From contig NZ_CP062788.1 of the NCBI RefSeq assembly GCF_025136295.1, positions 3,179,588 to 3,243,587 of the forward strand: 64,000 nucleotides of DNA, written 5' to 3'. The notes under the pieces are model-generated. The model ran no database searches, was not told where the DNA came from, and saw only the letters and a list, made by a program, of their open reading frames with translations. Position numbers and translations under genes: made by a program. This stretch comes from Aestuariispira ectoiniformans (GTDB lineage: Bacteria > Pseudomonadota > Alphaproteobacteria > UBA8366 > Aestuariispiraceae). Below are positions 28,235 through 36,502 of this stretch, piece after piece. Every line of letters starts with the position of its first letter. Positions within the stretch are counted from its first letter, which is position 1.

Positions 28235-28510
28235 TGCCATCACCTCTGCTTGAATGCCCGGATATACGGGCGTGATCGGTGACGGTTATGAAAACAGGAG
28301 ACGGGCTTTTCCCGGTTGCGATGGAAGTTCCTGGCTGTGTGCCCCGTAACTATTGAAAGACAAAGAAAAAAACTGTTGAATAGCGATGGCAGTGCAAGCG
28401 TGGCAAGGGGGGAGTCATCCGCTGCAAATCTCCTTGAGCCCAAAAAATGCCCTAGCCTTTTCATTTGGGCCAACAGCAACGCAAACAGCGACGAAATGGA
28501 GATACCGGCG
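28235..28510. promoter_or_regulatory. Divergent control region of the two envelope gene sets
   Basis: 276 bp between the leftward ExbD-like operon and the rightward CsgG-like gene, so both are likely controlled here. An inverted repeat GCCCAAA/TTTGGGC (28438-28444 with 28464-28470) lies 41 nt upstream of the rightward start. I could not assign a confident sigma-70 pair. Confidence 0.4.
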
Positions 28511-29533
28511 ATGAAACGGATGATGCAGAACATGAAGCGGGGAATGCTGATGGCCGCCACCTTGGGTGTGGCTGCAATGGCTCTTGGCGCAGCGCCCCAG
28601 ACGGCCCTCGCCCAAAAGCACAGCAGCAAAATCCCCGTGATTGTCATGGGCGAGGATTCCGACCCGGCCTCCGTCAAACGGTCCAGCGATATCTATAAAC
28701 GGGTATTGGCCGCCCTGAAGGGCAGCATGCAACGCTATGATTTCCGTATGGTCGACGAGGAGTTCATGGCGGCTGACCTGGGCTGGAAAATCACCGACCG
28801 CCGCCCCAAAGTGGAACTGATCGAGGCGGCGAAACTTGCCAATAACGCCGGTCAGGGCAACCTGCGCAGCCGCGCCATGGTCCTTTTCCGTATTCATGCC
28901 ACATCCAAAGACCTGAGCTTCGCCAATAAGGTTACGACCCGGGTTGACGGCGAAATCTATGACATCGCGAGCAACACCTTCCTGGATACGTTCGAGATCG
29001 CACCAGCGGCCTATTCCGCCCCGGCGAACTGCAACTCCGTCTGCATCAGCGAAGTGGTCGGCGGCAAGGCCCGTGACATCGCCCGCAACCTGGGTGACGT
29101 GCTGGCAAAAAAGCTTTCCTATCTGAATGAAGACCAGGCCGGTGGCGGTACTACCGCGGTCGGCAGCAACAACAGCGGCAACGGCGTTCCCTCCTATGCG
29201 GAAAGCCAGATGCTGGTGCCTTATACGGTGGAACTGGACTATTTCGACACCCGCGAGGCGCTGGCCATCATCGGCGTCATGGCCGACGAATTCCCCGGCT
29301 ACAGCTCTCACGAATTGTTGGAAAAGGGTTCCGTCGTCCGCAAATATGAATATGTCACCAACGCCAAGGTAACCAAACTGGAAGAGTGGTTGAACATTTT
29401 GCTGATCGACATGGGCTTTGACGTGGACAAACAGATCAACATCGACGTCCAGCCGGGCAAGATCACGATCGAGAAAATCGTCCCCACCCCTAACCGCCCG
29501 CGCTCCGACGACGAGAATTCACGCTTCAACTGA
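28511..29533 (+). CDS. Periplasmic CsgG/TolB-N-like two-domain protein
   Basis: 340 residues. Signal peptide 1-35 (TALAQ). Domain 1 (about 40-205) has the look of the CsgG/LpoB/TolB-N group: IPVIVMGEDSDP, then RSSDIYKRVLAALKGSM and VDGEIYDIASNTFLDTFE. A C-x3-C pair (C174, C178) ends this part. A Gly/Asn-rich linker (about 208-232) joins domain 2 (about 235-325, VELDYFDTREALAIIGVMADEFPGY), an alpha/beta module reminiscent of those following such domains in FlgT-like proteins. The gene at 32902 is a clear paralogue. ATG 28511 has GGAG upstream and gives a proper signal peptide; the longer frame does not. A strong terminator follows. Function unknown. Confidence 0.75.
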   Translation: MKRMMQNMKRGMLMAATLGVAAMALGAAPQTALAQKHSSKIPVIVMGEDSDPASVKRSSDIYKRVLAALKGSMQRYDFRMVDEEFMAADLGWKITDRRPKVELIEAAKLANNAGQGNLRSRAMVLFRIHATSKDLSFANKVTTRVDGEIYDIASNTFLDTFEIAPAAYSAPANCNSVCISEVVGGKARDIARNLGDVLAKKLSYLNEDQAGGGTTAVGSNNSGNGVPSYAESQMLVPYTVELDYFDTREALAIIGVMADEFPGYSSHELLEKGSVVRKYEYVTNAKVTKLEEWLNILLIDMGFDVDKQINIDVQPGKITIEKIVPTPNRPRSDDENSRFN

Positions 29534-29556
29534 TAGGCAACAACAATCAGGGCAAG

Positions 29557-29585
29557 CCCCACCCGGACACGGGTGGGGTTTTCTT
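29557..29585 (+). terminator. Rho-independent terminator
   Basis: CCCCACCCG-GACA-CGGGTGGGG followed by TTTTCTT, a perfect 9-bp stem 23 bp after the CsgG-like gene. It separates that gene from the GST genes. Confidence 0.9.
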
Positions 29586-29688
29586 ATCCGATGTCAGTCC
29601 AGAAGAATTTTCCAAAGCCTCTAGACATTCACAAATTCCCGTCCCATATACTTGAACGAACGTTCCAAAAAGTAACGGGAGGGGCAAA

Positions 29689-30387
29689 GTGTCCTTGAAA
29701 TTGTTTGATTTGGCCGGTGCGGAAGACGACCGCCGTTTCAGTCCCTACTGCTGGATCGCCCGACTGGCGATCGCCCACAAAGGCTTGCCCGTAGAGACGG
29801 TCCCTTGGCGGTTTACGGAAAAAGACGCCATCTCCGATAGCGGCCAGGGCGCTGTACCGGTCCTGCAGGACGGTGACAAAACAATCCATGATTCATGGGC
29901 CATTGCAGAATATCTGGAAGAGGCCTATCCAGACCAGCCATCTCTCTTTGGCTGCGAAATGAGCAAGGGGCAGGCCCGCTTTTTCCAGACCTGGGTGGAA
30001 CAGACACTGCGGTCAAAACTGGTCCCGATCATCATTCTGGATCTTGCCGAAAACCTGCATGAAAAGGACAGGGCCTATTTCATCGAGACCCGGACCAAGC
30101 GCTTTGGCATGTCACTGGAAGAATTCGCCAATAGCAGCCCAGAGCAGGTCCAGGCCTTCCAGGACAGTCTGGGCCCCGTGCGTCAGGTTCTGACCCAACA
30201 GGATTATATCTGCGGCGCCAATCCCGGTTACGCGGATTACATTTTACTCGCAATCTTCCAATGGGCGCGCTGTAGCTGCCCGGTGGCCCTGTTGACCGAA
30301 GAAGATCCGGTCTTCGCCTGGCGCGACCGCATGCTCAACCTGTTCGACGGGCTGGCAGGCAAGGCCAAGGGTTATCCCGTCATCTGA
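29689..30387 (+). CDS. Glutathione S-transferase family protein
   Basis: 232 residues. The N-terminal thioredoxin-fold domain (about 1-80) carries FSPYCWIARLAIAHKGL, GAVPVLQDGDKTIHDSWAIAEYLEE with the GSH-contact VPV and DS residues, followed by an all-helical C-terminal domain. The PYCWxARLAxAHKG pattern resembles the LigE/beta-etherase-like branch of GSTs. GTG start with GGGAGGGG in front. It is paired with another GST 39 nt downstream. Substrate unknown. Confidence 0.85.
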   Translation: MSLKLFDLAGAEDDRRFSPYCWIARLAIAHKGLPVETVPWRFTEKDAISDSGQGAVPVLQDGDKTIHDSWAIAEYLEEAYPDQPSLFGCEMSKGQARFFQTWVEQTLRSKLVPIIILDLAENLHEKDRAYFIETRTKRFGMSLEEFANSSPEQVQAFQDSLGPVRQVLTQQDYICGANPGYADYILLAIFQWARCSCPVALLTEEDPVFAWRDRMLNLFDGLAGKAKGYPVI

Positions 30388-30426
30388 TTTCATCTATTTT
30401 CAAAGTTCAATCCCAAGGAGGCTGCC

Positions 30427-31122
30427 TTGATCGATCTATATTACTGGCCGACACCCAACGGCCACAAAATCACAATTTTCCTGGAAGAAACCGGCCTGGA
30501 TTACCAGATCAAACCGGTCAATATCGGCAAGGGGGAACAGTTCGAACCCGATTTCCTGAAAATCGCCCCGAACAACCGCATGCCCGCCATTGTCGATCAT
30601 GCCCCGGAAGACGGCGGCGAGCCGGTTAGCATTTTCGAATCCGGCGCGATCCTGCAGTACCTTGCCCGCAAGGCCGGTAAATTCGGTGGCGAGACCCTGC
30701 GCGATCAGGCAGAGGTCGAGCAATGGCTGATGTGGCAGATGGGTGGCCTCGGCCCGATGCTGGGCCAGAACCATCACTTCACCCAATACGCCAATGAGAA
30801 AGTCCCCTATGCCATTGACCGATACGTCAATGAGACGGGCCGCCTTTATGCTGTTCTGAACCGCCGACTGGCCGACCGGGACTTCATCGCAGGTGACTAT
30901 TCCATTGCCGATATGGCCAGCTATCCCTGGATCGTGCCGTACGAGCGCCAGTCCATGGATATCAACGAATTCCCTCACCTGAAGCGCTGGTTTGACCGCA
31001 TGGCCGCACGCCCGGCCGTTATCCGCGCCTATGAGGTCGGTAAGGAGGTCAATCCGACTCCGGGAATGACCGAAGAAGACAAGAAGGTCCTGTTCGGGCA
31101 GACTGCCGCAACAGTTGCTTGA
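30427..31122 (+). CDS. GST-like disulfide-bond oxidoreductase (YfcG type)
   Basis: 231 residues. The N-terminus IDLYYWPTPNGHKITIFLEE with T-P-N in place of a catalytic Tyr/Cys, the RMPAIVDH proline and the FESGAILQYLA motif match YfcG/Ure2-like GSTs. These act as GSH-dependent disulfide reductases. IADMASYPWIVPYERQ is characteristic of this branch. TTG start with a strong AAGGAGG site. A terminator follows directly. Confidence 0.88.
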   Translation: MIDLYYWPTPNGHKITIFLEETGLDYQIKPVNIGKGEQFEPDFLKIAPNNRMPAIVDHAPEDGGEPVSIFESGAILQYLARKAGKFGGETLRDQAEVEQWLMWQMGGLGPMLGQNHHFTQYANEKVPYAIDRYVNETGRLYAVLNRRLADRDFIAGDYSIADMASYPWIVPYERQSMDINEFPHLKRWFDRMAARPAVIRAYEVGKEVNPTPGMTEEDKKVLFGQTAATVA

Positions 31123-31144
31123 TACCATTCAGGAAAAAGTCTAT

Positions 31145-31174
31145 CGCCCCCGCAACCCAGCGGGGGCGTTTTTT
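31145..31174 (+). terminator. Rho-independent terminator
   Basis: CGCCCCCGC-AACCCA-GCGGGGGCG followed by TTTTTT, 22 bp after the YfcG-like gene. Confidence 0.93.
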
Positions 31175-31449
31175 ATGTGCTTCATTCGAATTTACACCCC
31201 AACATTTATATTAGATAACTTTTAATTACCATAGGTTGTGTGACCTATTTCGATTTCGTAATTTAATAGTCATAGAAAACTTGCATTATGTGATTGCGCA
31301 AAAAACAAAAACAGCTTTAAGCTGTTGTCTGCGAATGCGAGGTGACGGGTAAAGAACAGAGCGGCACGGGCTGTATCAGGCATGAAAAGAAGAGAACCGC
31401 AATGCACCCAGGGGTCACCGCTGTACAGTTTTGGAGCTAGGTAAGCAGA
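31175..31449 (+). promoter_or_regulatory. AT-rich leader of the cold-shock gene
   Basis: This 275-bp gap is much richer in A/T than its surroundings. It contains a 17-nt near-perfect palindrome AACAGCTT-T-AAGCTGTT (31310-31326). Long structured leaders are typical of cold-shock genes, so a cold-responsive 5' UTR is plausible. No gene is evident on either strand; the long leftward frame across here is antisense to the next two genes. Confidence 0.4.
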
Positions 31450-31935
31450 ATGAGTAAACGTCTTCCCCCGGCGCTTGTATTGGAGCGGGCGCCTGCAGTG
31501 GTTAAGTGGTTCAACCTGGAGAAGGGGTATGGCTTCGTCACGCCGGTAGAGGGCAATAAGGATGCCCTGCTGCACCGGTCCGTGCTGTCGGATGCCGGTA
31601 TGGAATCCCTGCCGGAACGGGCGCAGGTTGTCTGTGACGTTGCCGAAAGCCGACGCGGTTGGCAGGTTGTCAGCATCTACGAAGTAGACCTGAGCCAGGT
31701 CAGCACCCAGGAAAGCGAACCGGACGGAGCCGTTCAGGAAGGGTCCGTGAAGTTTTTCAATGGTTCCAAGGGCTTCGGCTTTGTAACTCCCGATCAGGGC
31801 AACCAGGATGTCTTCGTTTCCAGCAAAATACTGGAACGCTCCGGCGTGATGGATTTGGAACCGGACCAGCGCGTCCGCATGACAGTCCGTCAAAGCCCGC
31901 GCGGTCCGCAGGCCACGAATATCGAAACCATCTGA
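31450..31935 (+). CDS. Two-domain cold-shock protein
   Basis: 161 residues with two cold-shock domains. CSD1 (about 14-80) has VVKWFNLEKGYGFVTP, and CSD2 (about 95-160) has GSVKFFNGSKGFGFVTPDQGNQDVFV. Both keep the RNP1-like K-G-F/Y-G-F aromatic patch for single-stranded nucleic acid binding. Tandem CSDs of this size are typical of Alphaproteobacteria. It probably acts as an RNA chaperone. Confidence 0.93.
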   Translation: MSKRLPPALVLERAPAVVKWFNLEKGYGFVTPVEGNKDALLHRSVLSDAGMESLPERAQVVCDVAESRRGWQVVSIYEVDLSQVSTQESEPDGAVQEGSVKFFNGSKGFGFVTPDQGNQDVFVSSKILERSGVMDLEPDQRVRMTVRQSPRGPQATNIETI

Positions 31936-31957
31936 CGCAGCGGTCTCGGGGAATACC

Positions 31958-32833
31958 ATGACCGGACCTGACAGGGATGGAACATCCGGCAGCAGCAGCC
32001 AGGACGCCGCACAGGTTGATCCTGTCCGATCACATTGGACGGAAAAGGTTGATGACTGGATAACCTGGTCCAACCCGATGACCGTCATGGCGGAACGGTT
32101 CAACTGGCCCTTTCTGGAAGAAATCGGCATTGAACCCGGCCATACGGTTCTCGACCTGGCCTCCGGCGTTGGCGAACCGGCCCTGACAGCAGCCTCGCTG
32201 GTCGGGACGGACGGCATGGTGATTGCGACCGATTTTGTGCCGGAAATGCTGGACGGATTGCGCCGACGGGTGGAACCGCATCGGTTACAGCTCACCGCAG
32301 CAGACATGACCGCCCTGCCCTTTCCAGACGAGATCATAGATCGGATTTCATGCCGTTTTGGCATCATGTTCGTGCCCGATGCCGTAAAGGCGGCCGTGGA
32401 ATGCTGGCGCGTCCTGAAGCCGGGTGGCCGCATCGGTTTCATGGTCTGGGGCCCGCGCGATGACCAGACCCTGTTCTCGGTTCTGGCCAACGCCGTTGAG
32501 GATTTCCTCAATCAGGGGCATGACGAACATCACTTTGCCATTTTCCGGTTTGGCGAGGACGACAGTCTGCCTGCTATTTTGCGCCAGACACCCTTCGACA
32601 ATATTCGCGAGATATCCCTGCGCTTTTCACCCAAGGTCCAGGTTCATCAGACTTTCTGGCATGCCCAACTGGACATGAGCTTCGGGCATTTGTTACGCGA
32701 TCTCGATGAAGATGCCCGCAAGGAACTGGACCACCTGATCCGGGACCGCTTCTCCCCTTATGTGACGGAAGACGGCCTGCATTATCAACTGGCCGCCCAT
32801 ATCAAAATCGTTACGGCCGACAAGACGGCGTAA
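31958..32833 (+). CDS. SAM-dependent methyltransferase, class I
   Basis: 291 residues. SAM motif I is VLDLASGVGEPALTAASLVG, followed by ATDFVPEMLDGL and a UbiE-like DMTALPFPDEIIDRISCRFGIMF segment, then VLKPGGRIGFMVWGP. The substrate cannot be read. It starts 22 nt after the cold-shock gene and is probably cotranscribed with it. Confidence 0.85.
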   Translation: MTGPDRDGTSGSSSQDAAQVDPVRSHWTEKVDDWITWSNPMTVMAERFNWPFLEEIGIEPGHTVLDLASGVGEPALTAASLVGTDGMVIATDFVPEMLDGLRRRVEPHRLQLTAADMTALPFPDEIIDRISCRFGIMFVPDAVKAAVECWRVLKPGGRIGFMVWGPRDDQTLFSVLANAVEDFLNQGHDEHHFAIFRFGEDDSLPAILRQTPFDNIREISLRFSPKVQVHQTFWHAQLDMSFGHLLRDLDEDARKELDHLIRDRFSPYVTEDGLHYQLAAHIKIVTADKTA

Positions 32834-32901
32834 AAAAAGCCGTCTATCCCCCTCATAGCGCATCCACAGATACCAGTTGCGAAAAACCGGGAGAAGAAGT
32901 C

Positions 32902-33897
32902 GTGAAATCAAAACTGTTAAAGACGGGCCGGTTACTGGTTGCTCTGGGGGGCGTGGCCCTTTTGGGCGCCTGTGCCAGTCAGCCCGGGGAATTCCATGGC
33001 CGCCAAAAGACCCCTGTCGTCGTCATGGCGGAGGATTCCAGCCCCAATACCCTGCCCCGGTCCAGCGACGTCTACAAACGCGTCTCCGCCGGATTGAAAG
33101 GCAGCATGGCCCGCCAGGGTTATACCATCCGGGACGAGGATTTCGTTGCCGCGAAAATGGGCTGGAGCTTCCATGACCGCCAGGACAAATCGGACCTTGT
33201 TGAGGCCGCCAAGCTGATGAACAATTCCGGTTCCGCCGCCACCCGTGCACGAACCCTGGTCCTCTATCGCGTCAATACCAGCCAACGCGACGCCGGTTAC
33301 GGCACGGTCGTCCATGCGCGGCTGGATGGCGAGATCTATGACATTTCCGGCAACCGCTTTCTGGACAGCTTCGAACTGCCGATGGAAAAGTTCAGCGTCC
33401 CGGCAGACTGTGACCAGGCCTGCCTGTCGTCCGTGATCGGCAAACGCACCCGCGCCATGGCACAGGATCTTGGCAATGTGCTGGCCCGCAAGCTTAACCG
33501 CTATGCCGATCTTGATACCGTCCGACGCGATACAGCCGACGATGACGACCGCCCGGTTTATGGCGACAGTGATACTTATAAAGTCACCCTTGCAGGTTTC
33601 GACACCGAAGAGGCGCTGGAAATCATGCGCGTCATGTCCAGCGAATTTCCCGGTTATCGGGATCATGACCTGATCCGCCGAGACGGCCGCCTGCGCGAGT
33701 ATGACTATGAAACCCGCGCCAGCCGGGCAAAGATGGAAAAATGGCTGAATATCCTGCTGGCCGATATGGGCTTTGACACCGATCGGGACGTCCGGATTTT
33801 TGTCCAGGGCCAGGAGCTGCTGGTGGAAAAGACGATCGGCACGCCGCCGCGTTCCGGCAAACCACAGCGTCCCCGTGGCAAGGGCCGTTTTCACTGA
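32902..33897 (+). CDS. CsgG/TolB-N-like lipoprotein, paralogue of the protein at 28511
   Basis: 331 residues with a lipobox LLGAC (C24). It shares domain order and many motifs with the 28511 protein: PVVVMAEDSSPNTLPRSSDVYKRV, GLKGSM, LDGEIYDISGNRFLDSFELP, the C-x3-C pair (C170, C174 in DCDQAC) and the C-terminal MEKWLNILLADMGFD. One copy is therefore lipidated and the other a soluble periplasmic protein. GTG start with GGGAGAAG upstream. A strong terminator follows, so it is separate from the operon that begins 149 nt downstream. A structural role at the inner face of the outer membrane is inferred. Confidence 0.78.
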   Translation: MKSKLLKTGRLLVALGGVALLGACASQPGEFHGRQKTPVVVMAEDSSPNTLPRSSDVYKRVSAGLKGSMARQGYTIRDEDFVAAKMGWSFHDRQDKSDLVEAAKLMNNSGSAATRARTLVLYRVNTSQRDAGYGTVVHARLDGEIYDISGNRFLDSFELPMEKFSVPADCDQACLSSVIGKRTRAMAQDLGNVLARKLNRYADLDTVRRDTADDDDRPVYGDSDTYKVTLAGFDTEEALEIMRVMSSEFPGYRDHDLIRRDGRLREYDYETRASRAKMEKWLNILLADMGFDTDRDVRIFVQGQELLVEKTIGTPPRSGKPQRPRGKGRFH

Positions 33898-33922
33898 CCC
33901 TGACAGCAACTCTCGTTATTCC

Positions 33923-33950
33923 AGCCCCGGCGTCTGCCGGGGCTTTTTTA
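33923..33950 (+). terminator. Rho-independent terminator
   Basis: AGCCCCGGC-GTCT-GCCGGGGCT continuing into TTTTTA, 25 bp after the CsgG-like lipoprotein gene. It separates it from the nine-gene operon. Confidence 0.93.
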
Positions 33951-34045
33951 TATTCGGACCAAAAAAACACGCCGCCCCTTTCATAGCGGTCATCAGCCCC
34001 GGCCAAAGCGCCTCGGGGAAACGCACTCAAGGAAAGGAATGCGAG

Positions 34046-34639
34046 ATGACCGAAACCAAAAAACCGAACAGCCTCAAGACCGGGTTGAAACGGTTGGGCC
34101 GGACAGCCGCAGGTGGAGCGGTGCTTCTTTCCGTCACCGCCTGCAACACCTTCTACGGTGGCGACCAACCAGCCGCAGAAGGCATTGGGTATCGCGACGC
34201 CCGCTATCAGGAAATCGCCGCCATGCGCGATTTCCGCGATTGCCGCGACCAGGCCGTTGAACTGGACGAAAAAGCCCGGACCGGCCATTCCGCCGGTCAA
34301 TATCTGGCCAGCGCACGGTTGCTCGACAAATGCGAGGCCAATCTTGGCCCGGAGGTCCGCGATGTCGCCATCGAGGAACGCATGCGCGCCTATGGCCTCA
34401 GCGTTCAGAATTACATCAAGGGCGGCGATATGGTCAGCGCACAGGCAAATTTCGAGCGCTTCCAGCAGGCCTTCCCCAACCGCGATCTCTACTATCCGGA
34501 CGGCACATCCTTTGTGGAAACCATGAGCACCCTGCTTGGCCGGCAGAAAAAGACCGACTACGGCCAACTCTCAACGCTCAATGTTAACCGGGACCTGAAG
34601 GACGAAATGCGCCGTGTCACCTACTGGCAGCAGAATTGA
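34046..34639 (+). CDS. Small lipoprotein, first gene of the envelope operon
   Basis: 197 residues with a lipobox SVTAC (C33) after a basic, hydrophobic leader. The mature part is helical and charged (YRDARYQEIAAMRDFRDCRDQAVELDEKA), with a GQYLASARLLDKCEANLG segment suggesting TPR-like helical hairpins. Family not recognised. AAGGAAAGGAATGCGAG precedes the ATG. Nine genes follow in the same direction with gaps of 0-48 nt, and this is the first. Confidence 0.75.
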   Translation: MTETKKPNSLKTGLKRLGRTAAGGAVLLSVTACNTFYGGDQPAAEGIGYRDARYQEIAAMRDFRDCRDQAVELDEKARTGHSAGQYLASARLLDKCEANLGPEVRDVAIEERMRAYGLSVQNYIKGGDMVSAQANFERFQQAFPNRDLYYPDGTSFVETMSTLLGRQKKTDYGQLSTLNVNRDLKDEMRRVTYWQQN

Positions 34640-34667
34640 GCCACCCCGGCGTGAAGGAGTGACTATC

Positions 34668-35561
34668 ATGACCAACAGCAACCCCAAACATCCGGGCCGG
34701 TCGCTGCTTGCCGCAACGGCTCTGGCGCTGTCACTGGCAAGCATGACACCCCAGGCATTGGCAGCAACACCCGACTGGAATCCCACCGCCAGTGAACGGC
34801 TGGTGAAGCTGCCCAGCAGCTATCTGAAAAAGGCAATCGACCAGGATTTCGCCGGGTCCGCCCTGGCGGGCGCACTCCACGACCTGAATCAGCAGGTTTC
34901 GATGAAACGCCAGTCGATCCAGGACCTGTCGCAGGCTGCCGACGCGGCAGAGGGAGACGTGAAAATCGAATTGCGTCACCAGCACCTGGCAGAGAAGCAG
35001 GCCTTCATCCGCCTGATGGGAGAACGCCAGGACCTGCAGCGAAAACAGACCGAAACCCGGCTGAAGCTTTACCAAAAGCTCCTGCGCAAGCTGGAGCGGG
35101 AAAACCGCGGTCTGACACCTGAAAAACAGGCACTTGTCGACCAGCAGGAAGAGGCCCGCGCCCGTTTCAACAATGTCTCGGAACAGGTCGACCTGGAGAT
35201 GTTCGGCGATCCCGGCGCGAAACAGAGCAAATATTCCGTTGAATACGCCAAAAACTATGCCGCCATTCAGGAACTGGCCGCCGCCATCGACAGCCACCCC
35301 ATGAATGAAAAACCGGAAATCGACGGTGAACCGGTCAGCAAGCAGGATTATCTGCGCCGTCTGGTCGAAGACAGCGAGGCAGACCTCGCCCTGCTGGACC
35401 AGAAGGAACAGGTGCTGGGCTATATGGCCAAGCTGGTCGCACTGGATGCGCTGGCGCTTGCCGAGGATGTCAGTCAGGAACAGCTCGGCATCGAGGATGG
35501 CGAGGAAAGCACCGACGACAGCCTTACAGTCGCCAACAACGTCGATCTCTTCCTCAACTAA
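34668..35561 (+). CDS. Periplasmic coiled-coil protein
   Basis: 297 residues. Signal peptide about 1-33 (PQALAATP). The centre (about 65-175) is almost continuous charged heptad-like helix (SMKRQSIQDLSQAADAAEGD, LKLYQKLLRKLERENRG), predicted as coiled coil. A second helical part lies at about 200-270. No known enzymatic motif. It lies 28 nt after the lipoprotein gene. A periplasmic strut or adaptor is a reasonable inference for its place in a trans-envelope complex. Confidence 0.72.
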   Translation: MTNSNPKHPGRSLLAATALALSLASMTPQALAATPDWNPTASERLVKLPSSYLKKAIDQDFAGSALAGALHDLNQQVSMKRQSIQDLSQAADAAEGDVKIELRHQHLAEKQAFIRLMGERQDLQRKQTETRLKLYQKLLRKLERENRGLTPEKQALVDQQEEARARFNNVSEQVDLEMFGDPGAKQSKYSVEYAKNYAAIQELAAAIDSHPMNEKPEIDGEPVSKQDYLRRLVEDSEADLALLDQKEQVLGYMAKLVALDALALAEDVSQEQLGIEDGEESTDDSLTVANNVDLFLN

Positions 35562-35580
35562 CGCAATCGGGAGAAAAATC

Positions 35581-35967
35581 ATGAAACGCATGACCCAAAT
35601 CGCCTTGATCGCCATAATCGGAATGGGCGCGGCGACGGCAGCACAGGCCGGATCGCTGGAAAACCTGGAGCGCGAACGCGCGGATGTGATCGCCACCATG
35701 CTGGACCCCGGCGTCAATGCGCAGGACCGTCAGCAGAAACTGTCCCGCGCCCGTCACCGTCTGGTGGATCTGGAACGTATGGTGTTGCGGGACAATGACC
35801 TCAAGGGCAAGAACACCCCCGTGGTCCGCATCGCCTTCCGCAACTACGACCTGACCTTCCTGGCCCATGCATCGGTGGAAAAAAACCTCACCCTGCAGGA
35901 CCAGTGGCTGGACCAGATTGGCGTCAGCACGGCCAGTCTGATGGATGCCCGCGTGGGACGGCGCTAA
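35581..35967 (+). CDS. Small periplasmic helical protein
   Basis: 128 residues with signal peptide 1-23 (AAQAGS). The mature part is helical (LENLERERADVIATMLDP, DRQQKLSRARHRLVDLERMVLRD) followed by a mixed C-terminal half (VVRIAFRNYDLTFLAHASVEKN). Not recognised. The gaps to its neighbours are 19 and 4 nt. It could pair with the coiled-coil protein encoded just upstream. Confidence 0.7.
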   Translation: MKRMTQIALIAIIGMGAATAAQAGSLENLERERADVIATMLDPGVNAQDRQQKLSRARHRLVDLERMVLRDNDLKGKNTPVVRIAFRNYDLTFLAHASVEKNLTLQDQWLDQIGVSTASLMDARVGRR

Positions 35968-35971
35968 TCCC

Positions 35972-36484
35972 ATGGTTAGCGCTGCCTTGGGCAACCTCTC
36001 CAGAAGCATAAGCCTCCTCCTGGCCGCCATCGTGGTGACACTGGCCGTGGCCGCGATGGCGACCTCGCTGTCGGTTCATGACATCGCCAGTTGGATGCAA
36101 CAGGTCCTGGGGCTGGCCTTCCTTGGATTATTCGTCACCCTGGTCGGCGTCTGCCTGTTTTGCTGGGTTCATATCCTGCGCCGTCAGGGCGACAGCCAGG
36201 TCTGGCTGGAAGCCGGACTTCACGCCGCCAACGGTATTACCACGCTGGCCCTCACCTTCACACTTCTGGGCATCAGCCTGGGCATTGGCAGCCTCGCCGA
36301 ACAGTCTTTGACGCCCGAGACCGTTCAGGCGGTGATCCGCGATCTGACGGCGCAATTCAGCCTGGCCTTCCTGACGACCGTGATTGGCCTGCCAACGGCA
36401 ACCCTGCTGCGGGCACTGATCATGGTCACCAATGCCCACCAGCGCGCAAAGAAAAACCGTCCACTGCGTTTGCCTGCGCGCTAA
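35972..36484 (+). CDS. MotA/TolQ/ExbB-like polytopic membrane protein
   Basis: 170 residues with four transmembrane helices (about 13-33, 46-68, 87-108, 129-152). Helix 3 reads TLALTFTLLGISLGIGSLAE and helix 4 LAFLTTVIGLPTATLLRAL. This is the arrangement of the MotA/TolQ/ExbB family core (LGLLGTxxGL then AFxTTxxGLxxA), with a threonine pair in the last helix. The large cytoplasmic insert of true ExbB/MotA is missing, so this is a minimal or divergent member. The start may be ATG 35972 or the in-frame ATG 35945, which overlaps the gene upstream; neither has a strong ribosome binding site. Role as ion channel is inferred. Confidence 0.6.
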   Translation: MVSAALGNLSRSISLLLAAIVVTLAVAAMATSLSVHDIASWMQQVLGLAFLGLFVTLVGVCLFCWVHILRRQGDSQVWLEAGLHAANGITTLALTFTLLGISLGIGSLAEQSLTPETVQAVIRDLTAQFSLAFLTTVIGLPTATLLRALIMVTNAHQRAKKNRPLRLPAR

Positions 36485-36502
36485 GTAATCGGGAGACTTT
36501 CC

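Noticed and set aside
28415-29311. 298-residue leftward frame opposite the CsgG-like gene
   Set aside because: Mirrored by a similar shadow opposite its paralogue (32932-33909), but both simply follow from paralogy of the real genes on the other strand.
31270-32511. 413-residue leftward frame across the cold-shock and methyltransferase genes
   Set aside because: Both opposite genes have clear domains; this frame has shadow composition.
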